Shown: positions 10,343 through 21,715, counted from the stretch's first letter. The stretch: 64,000 nucleotides of DNA from Trichobilharzia regenti (GCA_944472135.2 OX235265.1:39219459-39283458), one strand, 5' to 3'. Translations and numbers: made by a program. Notes: generated from the letters alone by a model not told the origin.

Positions 10343-10490
10343 TTTAACCTCGCCAGATACTAGCTTGCTAGGCTACTAGCTGACTAGTTTTCTAGCCGGT
10401 CCCAAGCCCGGGTAAAGAGGGAGGGTTGGGGCGTAGTGCTAGCAACTCCACCCCTGTAAAACAACCAAATCGCTACAGAAACTTCAACGA
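10224..10490 (+). repeat. 5S-rRNA-headed SINE sharing the SINE-A/RTE body
   Basis: Downstream of the 5S unit the body reads gggtaaagagggagggttgg, gtgctagcaactccacccc, gctacagaaacttcaa. This is collinear with SINE-A (ggtaaagaggaaaggttggg, ggctagcaaccccatcc, gctacagaaacttcaagcc). The RTE-like terminal block (cctatgttccac) is missing and the element ends in AT-rich DNA at about 10488. It abuts, head to head, the truncated RTE at 9480-10205. Confidence 0.8.
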
Positions 10491-11395
10491 ATAAATATAT
10501 TAAAAGTTCTAAAAGCATATTCATGAAATCCTGGCACATTTTTATATGATTTCCTGTTGATTACCTGCATTCATATATATATATATATATATATATATAA
10601 CTTTTCTATAAATATGATTGTTTAGTAAACTTTTCTGTCTCTCTCGTGATTTTAACTGTCAGTCAAAAAGTAAGAATAAGAAAATACCAACTGATTTGAT
10701 GAATAGTAATCATTAAAGAGGAAGTAAATAAGTCTCTAAAAGTGGACAAAAAATTTGTTGATACCTTAAACAATAGTGTGAGATATATGGATAGAAGGCG
10801 TTGCAATTTAATCCTACATATACTCATTCATATTCACTGCTTCAATATGAGAATAAAGAGTGCTAGTTCATTCTTTTGTCAAAACAACTATTAATAATAA
10901 TAATAGTTTTCATATAGTAGTGACGAAGGAAGTCATAAGCAAATTGAAAAACAGCCCAACTATATGCTGGATGATGATGATGAATCACTATCATCTATCT
11001 ATCTGTGTACACATATACCCTTTTGATTTATTATTATTATTATTCTAGTGTGATGCTTTTGTTATGAGTTATTTGTTTATTTTTATTTATGCGTTTGTGA
11101 ATCATACTTGTTTTTTTTTTTAAAAAGTGATACACAGGCAGAGTCATAAAGAGTGTAGAGAATGTGTGTTGGTATTGTGTTGTTTATCTTATTTATTTAT
11201 ATATGCTTTATGATTGACACCTATTCACATAGGATTGGCTGAATAGTTATTTTGAAGCATAGTTTTTTGAATGTTTTCATTGTTTTTCTTTGGGGGAATT
11301 GTTTAATCAATTTACTAAAAGTAAAATTAGTAATTGACTACATATCACACCTATTTCATAATAGGTACTGTTTTAATTTTCTATAGTTTGGTTTG
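10490..11395. other. AT-rich stretch with (AT)n at 10573-10599
   Basis: Contains short (AAT)/(ATG) runs at 10890-10905, 10970-10985 and 11030-11045. No gene or repeat family recognised. Confidence 0.45.
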
Positions 11396-11399
11396 TAAG

Positions 11400-11540
11400 G
11401 ATTAGTTATGTTTTACGAGTTGATCACGGATTGATATCAGTTAGAGAACCATTGAAAACCAGGGAGTACTGGACAGCTGCTGTTTCATCCTAGTTTGGGA
11501 ATCATCGGCAGTACGCACCCACTGGGATTCGAACTGTTTT
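11400..11540 (-). repeat. SINE-Bb tail fragment
   Basis: Contains the Bb tail (gagttgatcacggattgata) and the hammerhead-like block read on the minus strand (stem I GTAC, core CCGATGA, stem III cagcagctg), then stops at a remnant B box (gggattcgaact). Confidence 0.75.
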
Positions 11541-11596
11541 AATTACCTTTAACGAATATGAGGCACCCAGTTAATTAGATGAAAATAAAGTAAAAC

Positions 11597-12108
11597 TTGT
11601 ATCTACATAAAACTAAGCGAGACACAGTAAGTAAGAAAAAGCTTTACTTAAATGTACAATCCAAAGGCAATATATCCAACAAACCGATATTGACACTGTG
11701 CATTAAAGATAGATTACCCAAAATAGCGACATCAATGTGTGTGTGTGTGTGTATGTATATAAATTCAACTGCTCCCGTGGAGCTAGTTATATAGGTCTTA
11801 CCCAAAGGAATTTATCTTTACGCACTCGTGAACATATTCCTGTTTGGCTTGGGAAAAGAGCAACCAAATCATTAAATAGTGAAATTCTGTTTCATCTAGT
11901 GGATAGCGAACACTGTATCAAAGTAGATGAATCATTTACAATTGTGTATCGAGTACCGAACAATCTCCCCAAAGACACACGATTACGCCTCCTAGCCATA
12001 GCTGAGGCTATAGTGATTAATAGAGAGAGACCAAACCTATGTGTACAGAAAAAACTTATTCACTCTCTTTGTCTACCCTGGCCCACTATGAGGTCACCAG
12101 GATCATAA
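11597..12108 (+). pseudogene. PLE C-terminus with GIY-YIG, split by a (TG)n tract
   Basis: Two overlapping frames together encode the end of a PLE. The first (11597-11740) gives KKKLYLNVQSKGNI and IKDRLPKIATSMC. The second (from about 11755) gives FNCSRGASYIGLTQRNL and EAIVINRERPNLCVQKKLIHSLCLPW. The switch coincides with a tgtgtgtgtgtgtgtg run at 11736-11750 that replaces the usual MCVYKF codons. I infer microsatellite expansion inside the coding region. Reverse transcriptase is missing. Confidence 0.8.
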
Positions 12109-12740
12109 TTTTTCGTACTAGTATTATCGTTATTATCATTTTGTGATATCATGTCTTTATTATCCATTTCTCCGCCCAGTTTATTTCACCTCATTGTTAC
12201 CCTTAATTTTTGTCAACCTTTATGATTTTATACTATGTCTACCAATTCTGTAACATCTTATTACAATTTGGCCTCTTTATTTTATCATTAGACATTACCG
12301 GTCAGCCCTCACATTCAGTGCCGCCTTTATTGATGTGTGTTTGTATGTATTTTGTAGTTAACGCATTTCTCTCACCCCAATGAAACTTGTATTCTGTTGA
12401 CTATAAAACAACACTAGCAAGTGGAGACGTGCAGTTTGAGCTGTATGTTCCACTAGGAAACCAAGGGAACAATAATAACATCACCCAATTGTTCACTCAC
12501 ACTTCATCACATTTTTTCTGACTATACACCTTATACAGATTTGATTGATTATGTTAACCAATGGGCTATCATCTCAACTTGCACATATGCATCCCAATAC
12601 AGTTTCTGATATTATTTTCATTTGCTTTTATTGGCTATATGTACTCTATTATTCATGGATTTATAACTGTAGAGCCTGAAGAAGAAGTTATCGAAAACAA
12701 TTGTTCGCTCAAAATCTTGTTTTGATTAAAACTTGTATTT
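12109..12740 (+). repeat. PLE 3' UTR carrying a 60-bp RTE stub
   Basis: After LPWP* the sequence continues as a T-rich UTR to about 12420. It is then interrupted by an RTE terminus at about 12421-12478 (gtggagacgtgcagtttgag, ctatgttccactaggaa, aataataac) and resumes to the lineage-specific end (cctgaagaagaagttatcg, 12668-12686). The stub is one of the shortest 5'-truncated RTE insertions in the window. Confidence 0.65.
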
Positions 12741-13019
12741 TAAACATGGTTACTAGTTATCGATATGGTTGTGTATCAAACAGAAGGTGTTTATGGTTAG
12801 TTTAAAAAAAGGTGGATCAGTGGTTGAGACTGTAAAGCTTCGTTCATTGAGGTTGTTGGAGGTATATGTTAAGTGTGTCACATCAACTGGCCCCGGCGTC
12901 TTCAGTATTCTAACGATCAGAGATTTAAGATTCTTAATGGCATGGCATACACTCTCATACTGAACAGGGAAGAAGTATTCACTCTGTAACCTCACTGAAA
13001 TTCTAATAATACTAATAAT

Positions 13020-14060
13020 TTTTGCTTTATTCCAAAAACAGTACTAATGATACAGCAAGGAATTTTCAGCATTCAGTACAATATTGCATGCATCTAATTT
13101 ACTCAAAACGACAAGAAATAAATGTTACATAATAATAATTATAACAAAACGTTGTAATAGCAGCTAGGTAGCAAATTACTTCATGCAATACGGAGAAAAA
13201 TATGCATAAAGTATAAAATTATAGTAATAATAGTAATAACAACTAAAAATAAAATCGCTAAGTTATAATTAAACGATAGAAAGGGTGACATCATAAAATT
13301 ACAGAAAGATGAACGATTACTAATTACATAGTAGCACCTCTATGTTTCACGTCTAACAGTGTCTCCATCACATAAAATACGAGCTAAATAGGGTATTGTA
13401 GAATATTTGTACTTAGTAGTGCGAGCATATAACTTCTTATATTAACTTCTCGTCCTACCTGATGAGATGCAAGGGGATAAGCGTGAATAAAGGGGGTGCA
13501 GGGGATCTGACAGTACGGCCTTTGCCCATTGTGTACAGCATTTTATATGTATCTCGACTATAATATTGGTGAGCTCACGCAGTGGCATACCACAAGCCCT
13601 ACTCACAGCATTTAATACCCTTCGTAATATGATATAATCATTTTTGAGAAGCCCAGGAAATATTAATGGAGAGCGATAGAGTACAATAGGTGAAATACAG
13701 AAGTGTACAAACTGCAGAAGTAAGGGTTAGTTGATACCTGATTTTCTTAACTTCTCAATGTAGAAGGTAAGATGAAACATTTTCTTAGAGATTGATAAGA
13801 TGTGGGATGACCATGAAAGATCAGAGAGGAAAGAACTAATCCAAGGTGTTTAATGCTTGACTTGGTTTCAATTTCAGTGCCATCTATGCTACAGGCATCA
13901 TGGGAACTAACTGGTTCATGTATGTCACATTGATGCTTGAAAGTGAACTGCCTGACATTTGGAAGGATTTAACATAAGACCATTTGACTTAGACCACTTG
14001 CTGATGTCTAACAGAAAGCTATTCTGAATATCATCAGTACTATTCATGAAATTGTTCTTT
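13020..14060 (-). pseudogene. CR1-clade LINE, degenerate C-terminal part
   Basis: Minus-strand translation gives LSDLSWSSHILSISKK, MFHLTFYIEKLRKSGIN, SPIVLYRSPLIFPGLLKNDY, ILRRVLNAVSRACGMPLREL and KAVLSDPLHPLYSRL. These are the order and spacing of the region after the RT domain in CR1-like (SR1/Pido-type) flatworm LINEs. Stops and frameshifts occur. No RT catalytic motif remains. Confidence 0.65.
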
Positions 14061-14427
14061 CATACAGGTTTGTTCTATATTCTTGTGTCATTTAATCTCT
14101 ACTTTTTTGTGTGTGTGCTATTTTCAGTTACAGCAATTTGAACTGATGATGTTCTTCCGTGTAAGGTTCTACAATGTTTCACTAGTGTCATGATTAAAGA
14201 GTAAATTAAAAATTAAAATAATTTAGAAATAGATATGATCCCTGTGTTTCATAAATTAGAAGAATTATCGAGTATGCCATAGTTTCAATCACCTGTACTA
14301 TTTTCATGAATTAATAATCAAAACTGAAGCCTACATGTATAACTGAAACCATAGATTATAGATAACAACACATTCAAATCTTCAATAACAGAATAATTAT
14401 GAACTGATTCGATTATGTTCTATTTTT

Positions 14428-16015
14428 GATTGAACACTAGTCAGTGACTGGTGTAGTGTATATGTGTCTAGTCCTATCTTTATTATATTATTATTGTTCC
14501 CTTGGATTCCTAGTGGAACATAGGGCTTCAACTGCACGTCTTCACTTGCCACTTCTGTCTTCTGCTGTACTTTTCACCTGCATCCATGTTATTACATACT
14601 GTTGCAACTCCTCCTCTTCACACGATCTCCTCCATGTCACCTTTGCACTGACATCCCACTCGCCGCTTCCCTTTCGGCCTGGTTCCACTCGAGCAATGAC
14701 CTGACGCGCGCGCGATGTCACCCGGTGGCGGCCTCCTCAGCGAGTGTCCAATCCATCCATCTTCACTTTCTCCTGAATATATCTTGGTTGGCGATTGGTT
14801 CTTGTTTTGTTTGTTCCCATAGTTTCTTGTTGGTGATTATTTCCTGTCCGGCCATCTGATCTTCAGTATAGAGCCAGAGAAGACAGTTGTTGGTTGTTAA
14901 AGGTCTGCAATAGCCTGTTGGAAATATTCTTTGTGACCCACCCGCCAAATTTCTGATCCGTATACAAGAACTGACTGACTTGACGTTATTTGTATTGAAA
15001 ATCCGACTGGATTTTGTTGTTGATGCTGAGTGACAGCGGAAGATTTCCAAATTGGTTTCAGGTTGATGAATGTGTTTCTCGCCTTCACGATTCTCGATTT
15101 GACATCCTCGCCCGTTCCTCGTGTAGTTGAGACAATGCTGCCTAGATAAGTGAATGAATCAACCTCTTTCAAATCCCTTCCGTTGATGGTGATTGACGCT
15201 GGATGTTACTGCTGTTGTTGTTGTAGTTGGTTGGTTGGTTATTTTCATAACCTCCATCTTGTCTCTGTTCACCTGGAGTCTTGTCTCCTCTGGCTGCTTC
15301 TTCGACCAGTTTGTCGGTTTTCGCTTGCTTGTAAGTCTTCGATTTGGTGTGACATCAAACATAAATCATCCACGCGCGAAATCCAGGTCTTCTAGGTTCT
15401 TCAAGTCGGTCCAGGATATCCCTGTCTTCTCGTTTCCCACTCACTGTCTGACGCATAATCCAGTCAGTCTACCACAATTAGAAATATCATCGTGGGTGAT
15501 AATAAGCACCCTTGTCTGACTCCTGTACTTACTCCAAACGCTTCGCCGAGTTTTCCGTTGTGGATCACTTGGCATGTGCCGTTGCCGTATAGCTGTTGAA
15601 TAAGGCTGATGAATATTTGGGGTACGCCGTAGTCCTCGAGTAGTTTCCAAATTGCTTCACGGTCAATGCTGTCGAAGGAGTCCTATCTTTGGTGCAGACT
15701 AAATTCTATCAGTCAAGTTTACAATGTGGCCACCATTAAGATAGGTGATTCGCCATCATGGTGCACTGTGAATTGTTGGTATTAGATGGTTAGAGGCAAT
15801 CGGTCACAGGAAGCCTTGGGCCTAGGTTTCGTGCTAATTGGCAATCACCAGTCAGCAAGGTGTGCCTGCCAACTCGAAGGAATTCATCTCCTTTCTGTAA
15901 TTCGAAGCCGCGTCACCCAGCGGGGCTGCAATCAGAGACGTTTCCACTGAGCTATTCAGTCTCACGATTGACTTTTTTCCTGTAAGACGGTATTGGATAT
16001 TTTTGATTGGACAAC
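14428..16015 (-). repeat. SINE-C copy interrupted by an RTE insertion
   Basis: Left part 14428-14481 (gattgaacactagtcagtga, gtctagtcctatctt) and right part 15679-16015 (ctttggtgcagactaaattc through gattggacaactagtcagtg) rejoin at agtcctatcttt. The right part holds a minus-strand tRNA-like unit (gaatagctcagtggaaacgt, B box ggcttcgaatt, 15905-15960). The terminal gattg.acactagtcagtga motif occurs at both ends in inverted logic. Confidence 0.75.
14482..15678 (-). pseudogene. 5'-truncated RTE (subfamily B) inside SINE-C, 12-bp TSD
   Basis: Flanked by agtcctatcttt at 14470-14481 and 15679-15690. The 3' end is at the left (attatattattattgttccc on the plus strand). Protein pieces: LKEVDSFTYLGSIVSTT, MEVMKITNQ, ERIITNKKLWEQTKQEPIAN. 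The right end encodes the AFDS.DRE motif-A region (15660-15678), so the copy keeps RT motifs A to E in decayed form. Endonuclease is absent. Confidence 0.85.
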
Positions 16016-16019
16016 TAGT

Positions 16020-16842
16020 CAGTGACTGGTGTAATATGTGTTATGTTCTATGTCAATATTGTCTTTGTTGTAGTTTTTTTTCTTCTCACGTTTCACTTTA
16101 TTTTTGCATTGAAGGAACTCCACCGTCAATACGACATATGATTCTACATATTTTCTTCTTTACACGGCCTATCAAGAGACTGCCAGATCTCTTGAAAAGA
16201 GAAAGAAAGGAATAAATAAGCTATATCTTAACTATTTTCGGTGTGATGTTTATTTTGTAAATGAATTTGTTTATTTTATATGTTAGTTAGCATTTTGGAG
16301 CCTTTCTTTCCCTCTACCATTTTCAACTTGTCATTCTAACCAGTAACTTTTTATAGTTATGATAAAATGCATATTGGAAGTACTTTCCTGACAGTTAGTT
16401 TTACAGTTAAGATAATAGAAAGAACATCAAGTCGACCGAGGTTTAACTGTTTGATTGATCCTCTTATTGGTGGAAAAATAGAATATGTGTACACGTATTT
16501 ATAATATGTGTTCGTTCCCAATGTTTAGGGGGTTTATGTGTTCTAACATTTTGAGCTATAAATATAGAGATATCTATCTACTTCACAGGGTGGATCTTTA
16601 TGTTGCAACACTTATCCAAACTACAGTGGGAAAGATGTCACCCTTAAGTCATCACAACAGTCTACTCATCTAAGTTACACTACAGGTATCTTTAGTCATA
16701 ACTGTATGAATTCATAATGTCATTGAACTGACCACTTTGAACTCTGTGAGGAGTTATGTTATATCAAACATTGATTTGAATATTGATGACTTAGTTAACT
16801 TACTAAGCTGTTGGATATGTTTGAGTATGCCATGCAACCACT
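16020..16842. other. Stretch without recognised gene
   Basis: Ordinary AT-rich sequence, no repeat family or splice-flanked ORF recognised. Confidence 0.4.
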
Positions 16843-16855
16843 AAGGGATCTTAAT

Positions 16856-17082
16856 GACATCGGTGGAACAGCGGATAGGACGCTCGCCGACCATGCACAT
16901 GGTCCGGGGTTCGATTCTCAGCTGACTCACTCCTTTACCTTGCTGAGCCAGAAATAATCCTGGTAAAGAGGAAAGGTTGGGCATGAGGCCAGCAACCCCA
17001 TCCTGTAAAATTAAACACTGCTACAGAAACTTCAAGCCATTAGCTTGAAGCCCTATGTTCCACTGGGAACGTGAAGGAAAAA
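16856..17082 (+). repeat. SINE-A, full-length, with 13-bp TSD
   Basis: Head atcggtggaacagcggatag, B box ggttcgattct, complete body and 3' end ccctatgttccactgggaac. TSD aagggatcttaat at 16843-16855 and 17083-17095 is perfect. Confidence 0.92.
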
Positions 17083-17139
17083 AAGGGATCTTAATAAATT
17101 ATGAATATTATAATTTATTTAGGCTAATTTGAAACGATT

Positions 17140-17240
17140 GGTACTGAATTCAAGCCATAGTGGAAACATCCGAGTGACGAGATCCAAATAAGACGAAATG
17201 CCTGTCATCCTGGATTCCATTTCCATCTAGCATCTACCAA
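17140..17240 (+). repeat. SM-alpha fragment with decayed hammerhead
   Basis: Reads catccgaGTGACGAgatcc, gacGAAAtgcc, atcctggattcc: stem I, core, GAAA and cleavage region of the SM-alpha ribozyme, with C3 changed to G. Flanks are too eroded to define ends. Confidence 0.6.
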
Positions 17241-17506
17241 ATATAAATATTGCAATCTACTGCAGAGTGATAATATTTTTTATACAGGAGGAGATTCTCA
17301 CTTAATTGGTGATATATTTCACGACTCGATCGCCTAAACCCTTGATATCCGAAATTCTGAATATCTAGCCATCGTTGTTGTTGCCATTAAAAAAGGTTTT
17401 CAGGACTTTCGTTAATTTCATATATAATATCCTTCAGTGCATTCCAAAGTGAGTTTACATTTCACTGAGTCCTGGCATTCAGCCTAAGAAAAGTGACTGA
17501 GTAATT

Positions 17507-17693
17507 CCAAATTAGTTTGTTTATTAGATATATCATACAGTGAAACAGTATTATTTACTGGATGACGTTTCGAACAAAATTTATTGTTCATAATCATATC
17601 AATTGTAATCACTTGACTTTGAAACTCAAGTCATCCAGTAAATAATACTGTTGCACTGTGTGATATGTCTAATAAACAAACTAATATGGAATT
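17507..17693. repeat. Inverted repeat of a PLE-type terminal segment
   Basis: Arms of about 60 bp (17507-17567 and 17629-17693: aaattagtttgtttattaga versus its complement) surround about 60 bp. The inner left side, read on the minus strand, holds a hairpin gaacaataaattttgttc followed by GAAAcgtcatc. A related motif occurs at 28545-28580. This resembles the 3' half of the hammerheads known at PLE ends. The CTGANGA half is not clearly present. Confidence 0.65.
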
Positions 17694-17739
17694 ACTTACT
17701 ACCACAGTGCCCAAGTTTTACACATATATTAAAAGTGAC

Positions 17740-18350
17740 TGAGTGTTTTTCATGGGACAGAATCATCATATAGTTTCAAAATATTAAAGATTTCTGTAAT
17801 AAACTTCAGAGCTTCAGAGGGAACTAAATATATTGTTTCCGATTCGACCTCAACGGAAGTTACACTGTCACATTAGGGAACAGTTAGTCAGTCCCTGGAG
17901 TTCAGTGTTAAACTAAATGAAGCCAGAGTCCTATTTAGAGTTTAATCAAAACAAAACACCACGTAGTTCAGCAAAGAGTCTCTTTTCGGTGAATTCATTT
18001 TTCTAGCTTTGCAATCGCAAATATATACATGAGTTATTTTGTATGTATGTGTACATTAAGTATGTCAAACAAAAAATACAATTGGTCATGGTTATTTTAA
18101 CTAAATAGGTGAGAATTAGTAAGTTTTGGGTGGATTTACGTAATACAAAAACGGTCAAAAAATTGGGTGTTAATGGAACTAGGGTGGTAACAAAGGTGAT
18201 GAGTTGTCAAAAAGGAGTTACGTAATAATATGAATAGTTTGATAATTAAGTTGTACTCAGGATGCACATAGAAAGTAAAGAATATGAAATTGCGTAAGAG
18301 CTGTAAATGAATACAAGGATTATAAGCAATTAAAGAAACAGGCAAACAAA
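17740..18350. other. Unassigned stretch
   Basis: Non-repetitive to my eye apart from short A/T tracts. It may include the 3' UTR of the minus-strand PLE that follows. Confidence 0.35.
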
Positions 18351-18354
18351 CAAA

Positions 18355-19290
18355 AATTCTCTTTTGTATGCACAGCTCCGGCTTTTTATATGAATGACCC
18401 GAGCTTCAGCGATATAAAGAAGACGAAACCGTATTGCCTTTGGTAGGTTATTCGTGACTCTGTAGATTACTTTGAAGAAGGCGTTTGTTGAAATGGAATG
18501 ATCAGTGTGTTAACCAGGTCTTCAATTATCGCACTCCTTATAGCACCAGTACTGCCTTTTCGCAACCATCCTGGATAGTGTTCTTGAATCCTCTTGGAAA
18601 GGGTGTGCGTTGAACGACCTGGCTCCACAGCAGCAGATGAACTGATATATGCACACAGAGGTGGTCAGGTGCGGGATCTTGTCCTTCAGGCTTCTGCAGA
18701 TGGGCGGGCGACTGGAGAACACTATTCTTAGTGTTGCTGCAAAGAATGTTCTCCTCAGAGATGATGCGATGCTTCTCATGAGAATATCGCTTGTCAAATC
18801 TTTCTTTAAATCCAAGTTCATGTAGAGTTTCTTTTTTGACACAGTGAATCTTGGTGGGTATCCATTTTGGATGAAGATTTCTGTCAAAAGATCTAATTCT
18901 GTTTCTAGAACATTAGGATTACAGATGCATCGGATGCGCTTGGCAACGGTTTTAATCAAATTCTGCTTTTGTTGAATGGGTACCCAGCTATAGAAGCTTG
19001 TTAGTTGACCATTCCACGTTGGTTTTTCATGGATCGATCTTCTTAGGCTCCCATCAGTTCTTCTTGTTAGCTCCACATCAAGAAACGGAATTTTTGACTC
19101 GTTTTCCATTTCAAGAGTGAATTTTATTGCTAGTTGGCAACAGTTAAATGTCTTCAGCAGTTGATTGGGGTCGTTGCTGTTGTCACAAATAATGCAAATA
19201 TCGTCCACGTATCTTTTATACAGTCGTAAATTGTCAATGCTCGGCTTTAGTGAATCTTTCTCGAGGCTTGCCGCGAAGCAAACTTAATGA
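18355..19290 (-). pseudogene. PLE fragment: RT catalytic end, linker, GIY-YIG remnant
   Basis: On the minus strand translation starts at a truncated SLEKDSLKPSIDNLRLY and runs through the RT active-site motif KRYVDDICI (about 19200) and IPFLDVELTRRTDGSLRRSI. A long linker follows (SKKKLYMNLDLKKDL, SSLRRTFFAATLRIVFSSRP). The expected C.CG..YIG region is damaged (VCIYQFICCCGARS). After a frameshift the C-terminus continues (HLVNTDHSISTNAFFKVIYR, AIRFRLLYIAEA) to about 18360. A 228-residue open frame at 18522-19208 is the longest intact piece. 5' truncation abuts an (AT)n tract. Confidence 0.88.
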
Positions 19291-19310
19291 ATGCATACAC
19301 ACAAAATAAT

Positions 19311-19312
<2 letters not shown>

Positions 19313-19351
<39 letters not shown>
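19313..19351. repeat. (AT)n microsatellite
   Basis: Pure AT run next to the 5' break of the PLE fragment. Confidence 0.95.
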
Positions 19352-19354
<3 letters not shown>

Positions 19355-19358
<4 letters not shown>

Positions 19359-19834
19359 GAGGAATGTAAACGCAGGGATTTCTTACCCTAAACTTCTGAT
19401 ACAACTTGTTTTTTCTTACGTACAGTAGATACTTTTATGTGCAGTTAGTATATTTTTTTCCCTTCTGGGCTAAATTTTTGCTGTTTGGATTACATTTACA
19501 AGATGTTAAAAATCAATTACTAAATATTCTGCTTTTTATTCTGTTCGCACTTCCGGCCAGTTTAATTGATACATTTTTGTACAAGTTGTTGTTGTATCAA
19601 TGTAATTTTATATCTGTTAAATATTGTGTTTTCACGCAGTTTAAACTGCTTCATTTTTAAATTCTGTGGAGAATAGAGTCTGTCCTCCGTTTAAGATGGT
19701 TGTGTTCATGCAATGGCTTATTTCTGAACTTTAAACAGGTCTGGTGATAAGCCAATCGTTCTAGTAGCTCTTTCATGAGCGGAAAAGTATTTCTAGTGTA
19801 AACTGATGTAATAATTACTTTTTATTAGGCAAAT
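19355..19834. other. T-rich stretch, nothing recognised
   Basis: Contains an 84-codon frame with hydrophobic, T-driven composition. I see no support for a gene. Confidence 0.35.
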
Positions 19835-19847
19835 GTTTAGATGTTTA

Positions 19848-20277
19848 ATTGGTGGATGGTGACTAGCAGTAGAATCCAGGATAAAGCGCACTTCGTCCTA
19901 TTTGGGATTCGTCATCCGGATGTACCTGCACTTCCCATTGAGTGATGATGTTCCCACCGAGGCTCAAACCCAGTGTCTGTAGTTTCAGACGCCGAGGCGT
20001 CATCCACTAGAGCACTTGGGTGACGAGAGCCACCTCTTGTGCAACGGGTCATATTAATTGAATTGAATTTGAGATTTTCCCGTCGATTGATTGGACGGAA
20101 GTAGGACGAAATGCGCTTTATCCTGGATTCCACTGCTAGTCACCATCCACCAGTTGACTTCTAATTACATGCTCAGACATCGTCGAAGCATGTGTACAAG
20201 AAGTCGACGTGTCAACGTGAGATCGAGCACTTCGGTCCAATCATCAATCGACGGGAAAATCTAAAATTCAGTTGTGT
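19848..20277. repeat. SM-alpha-type SINE, 430 bp, with 13-bp TSD
   Basis: TSD gtttagatgttta at 19835-19847 and 20278-20290. Same layout as 8758-9190: inverted arms (ggtggatggtgactagcagt ... complement at 20131-20150), a minus-strand tRNA-like unit between them, and a 120-bp tail after the right arm. The left-arm hammerhead has core ATGACGA (C3 to A) and GAAG. The right arm lacks the 5' core. Confidence 0.92.
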
Positions 20278-20290
20278 GTTTAGATGTTTA

Positions 20291-21054
20291 CAAATTTCCT
20301 GTTTTTGGTCTCCCAACCCAACTAAATGAAGCGGAAACTATTTCTATGAATCTGCATTTACGAAAATCTCCATACTTGTTGCTTTCAGATTCGAAATTTT
20401 AATCGTTTTGGCTATTTATTCAGCCTATAGTTCTTCAAATAGTTAGTAGTCAGCATGCTTAAATTGATTGCTGGTAGTAATGCTAGTATATTACTGCCAC
20501 AATTCACCACAGCCCTGATTGTCCTTGTCACTAGTATGTTTTAGGTATTACTCTCAGGTACTTATAATAATAGCGTAATTATGCACAGTAGGTTTACACA
20601 ATATGGACAATTTTCATCTTAGTTTATTGCATAATACTTAATCTATTCATTCACGAGTTTCAAGTAAAGCAGCCATCTTCAGTAGATCGCGTGACACAGT
20701 GATTTTATTCGAAGAATGAAATAATAATCCACTATGGTAATTTTCTTTGATCCTACAGAAATGCTCAACGATAGACTGCAAACCAATTAAAAATGTGCAC
20801 GAGCACATTTGGAGATTCACGGATACAACTGAATGACTATACTAACAAGAGCTGAAGCAAATAAGATTCATTGTTTCAGATCAAAATTCAGAAAGCCCAG
20901 AGATTAAGCAGACTGCCAATTTCAATCAATTGATTGATTTAAAAGAGATTTTTATTTGGACTTATTCTTAAATATTGTTATTTATTGTTGAATAATTCTA
21001 GAACAGCATAAGGTAGCTCTGTCAGTTAATTGTAGATACTCGTTTCATAGTATA
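20291..21054. other. Stretch without recognised gene
   Basis: No repeat family or exon recognised. Confidence 0.35.
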
Positions 21055-21405
21055 TTCGTATTAAACAGATTTCGTCAGCTAGAGAACCACTGAAAACCAG
21101 GAAGTACTGGACATCTCTTTCATCCTAGTTTGGAAATCATCGGCAGTACGCACCTACTGAGGTTCGAACCCAGGACCTTCCGGTTACAGGGCAAGCTGGC
21201 TCGTACACCATTCAGCCACCGGGCCCAATTCAGTGGCTCATGAATTCTAACTTCTACCAATTCGTGATTTAGCGCGACACCAACCATTGTCGTTGGTGGG
21301 ACATCCATCCACACACGTGACATCTAATTGGACCTCACTGGTCATGACTTCTCACTAGAACCCTAGAAAACTCCATCCTGTAGCGAGTCACTAGCGAGCA
21401 TCAGA
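21055..21405 (-). repeat. SINE-Bb copy
   Basis: The minus strand holds body, tRNA-like unit (cggtggctgaatggtgtacg, B box gggttcgaacctc), hammerhead-like fold and Bb tail. The core region reads CTGCCGATGATTTCC. Confidence 0.8.
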
Positions 21406-21407
21406 GT

Positions 21408-21715
21408 AATTTTCTATGGTTTGGTTTGTACGAGTTGATCATGGATTGATATCAGCTAGAGAAGCATTGAAAACCAGGGAGTACTGGACAGTTGTTTCAT
21501 CCTAGTTTGGGAATCATCGTCAGTACGCACCCTCCACCTAGGTCCGAACTCAGGACCTTCCGGTTAAAAGGCGAGGCCGATGATTCCCAAACTAGGACGA
21601 AACAACTGTCCAGTACTCCCTAGTTTTCAATGGTTCTCTAACTGATACCGATCTGTGATCAACTAGTAAAAAAACAGACTAATCCTTACAAACCAAACTA
21701 TAGAAAAGACTTCTG
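21408..21715. repeat. SINE-Bb foldback (two tails in inverted orientation)
   Basis: 21415-21530 (tatggtttggtttgtacgag ... agtttgggaatcatcg) is mirrored by 21578-21710 (cgatgattcccaaactagga ... ccaaactatag). The 45-bp centre carries a damaged B box. The body and most of the tRNA are missing, leaving nearly pure hammerhead plus tail arms. Confidence 0.85.

Noticed and set aside
12645..12700. Hammerhead in the PLE 3' end (cctgaagaagaagttatcg, aaaac)
   Set aside because: CTGAAGA and GAAA occur, but the bases between do not form a stem II, and the sibling at 42555 loses both motifs.
18522..19208. Host gene for a GIY-YIG or RT protein
   Set aside because: YVDD plus GIY-YIG remnants, 5' truncation and a frameshift identify a dead PLE.
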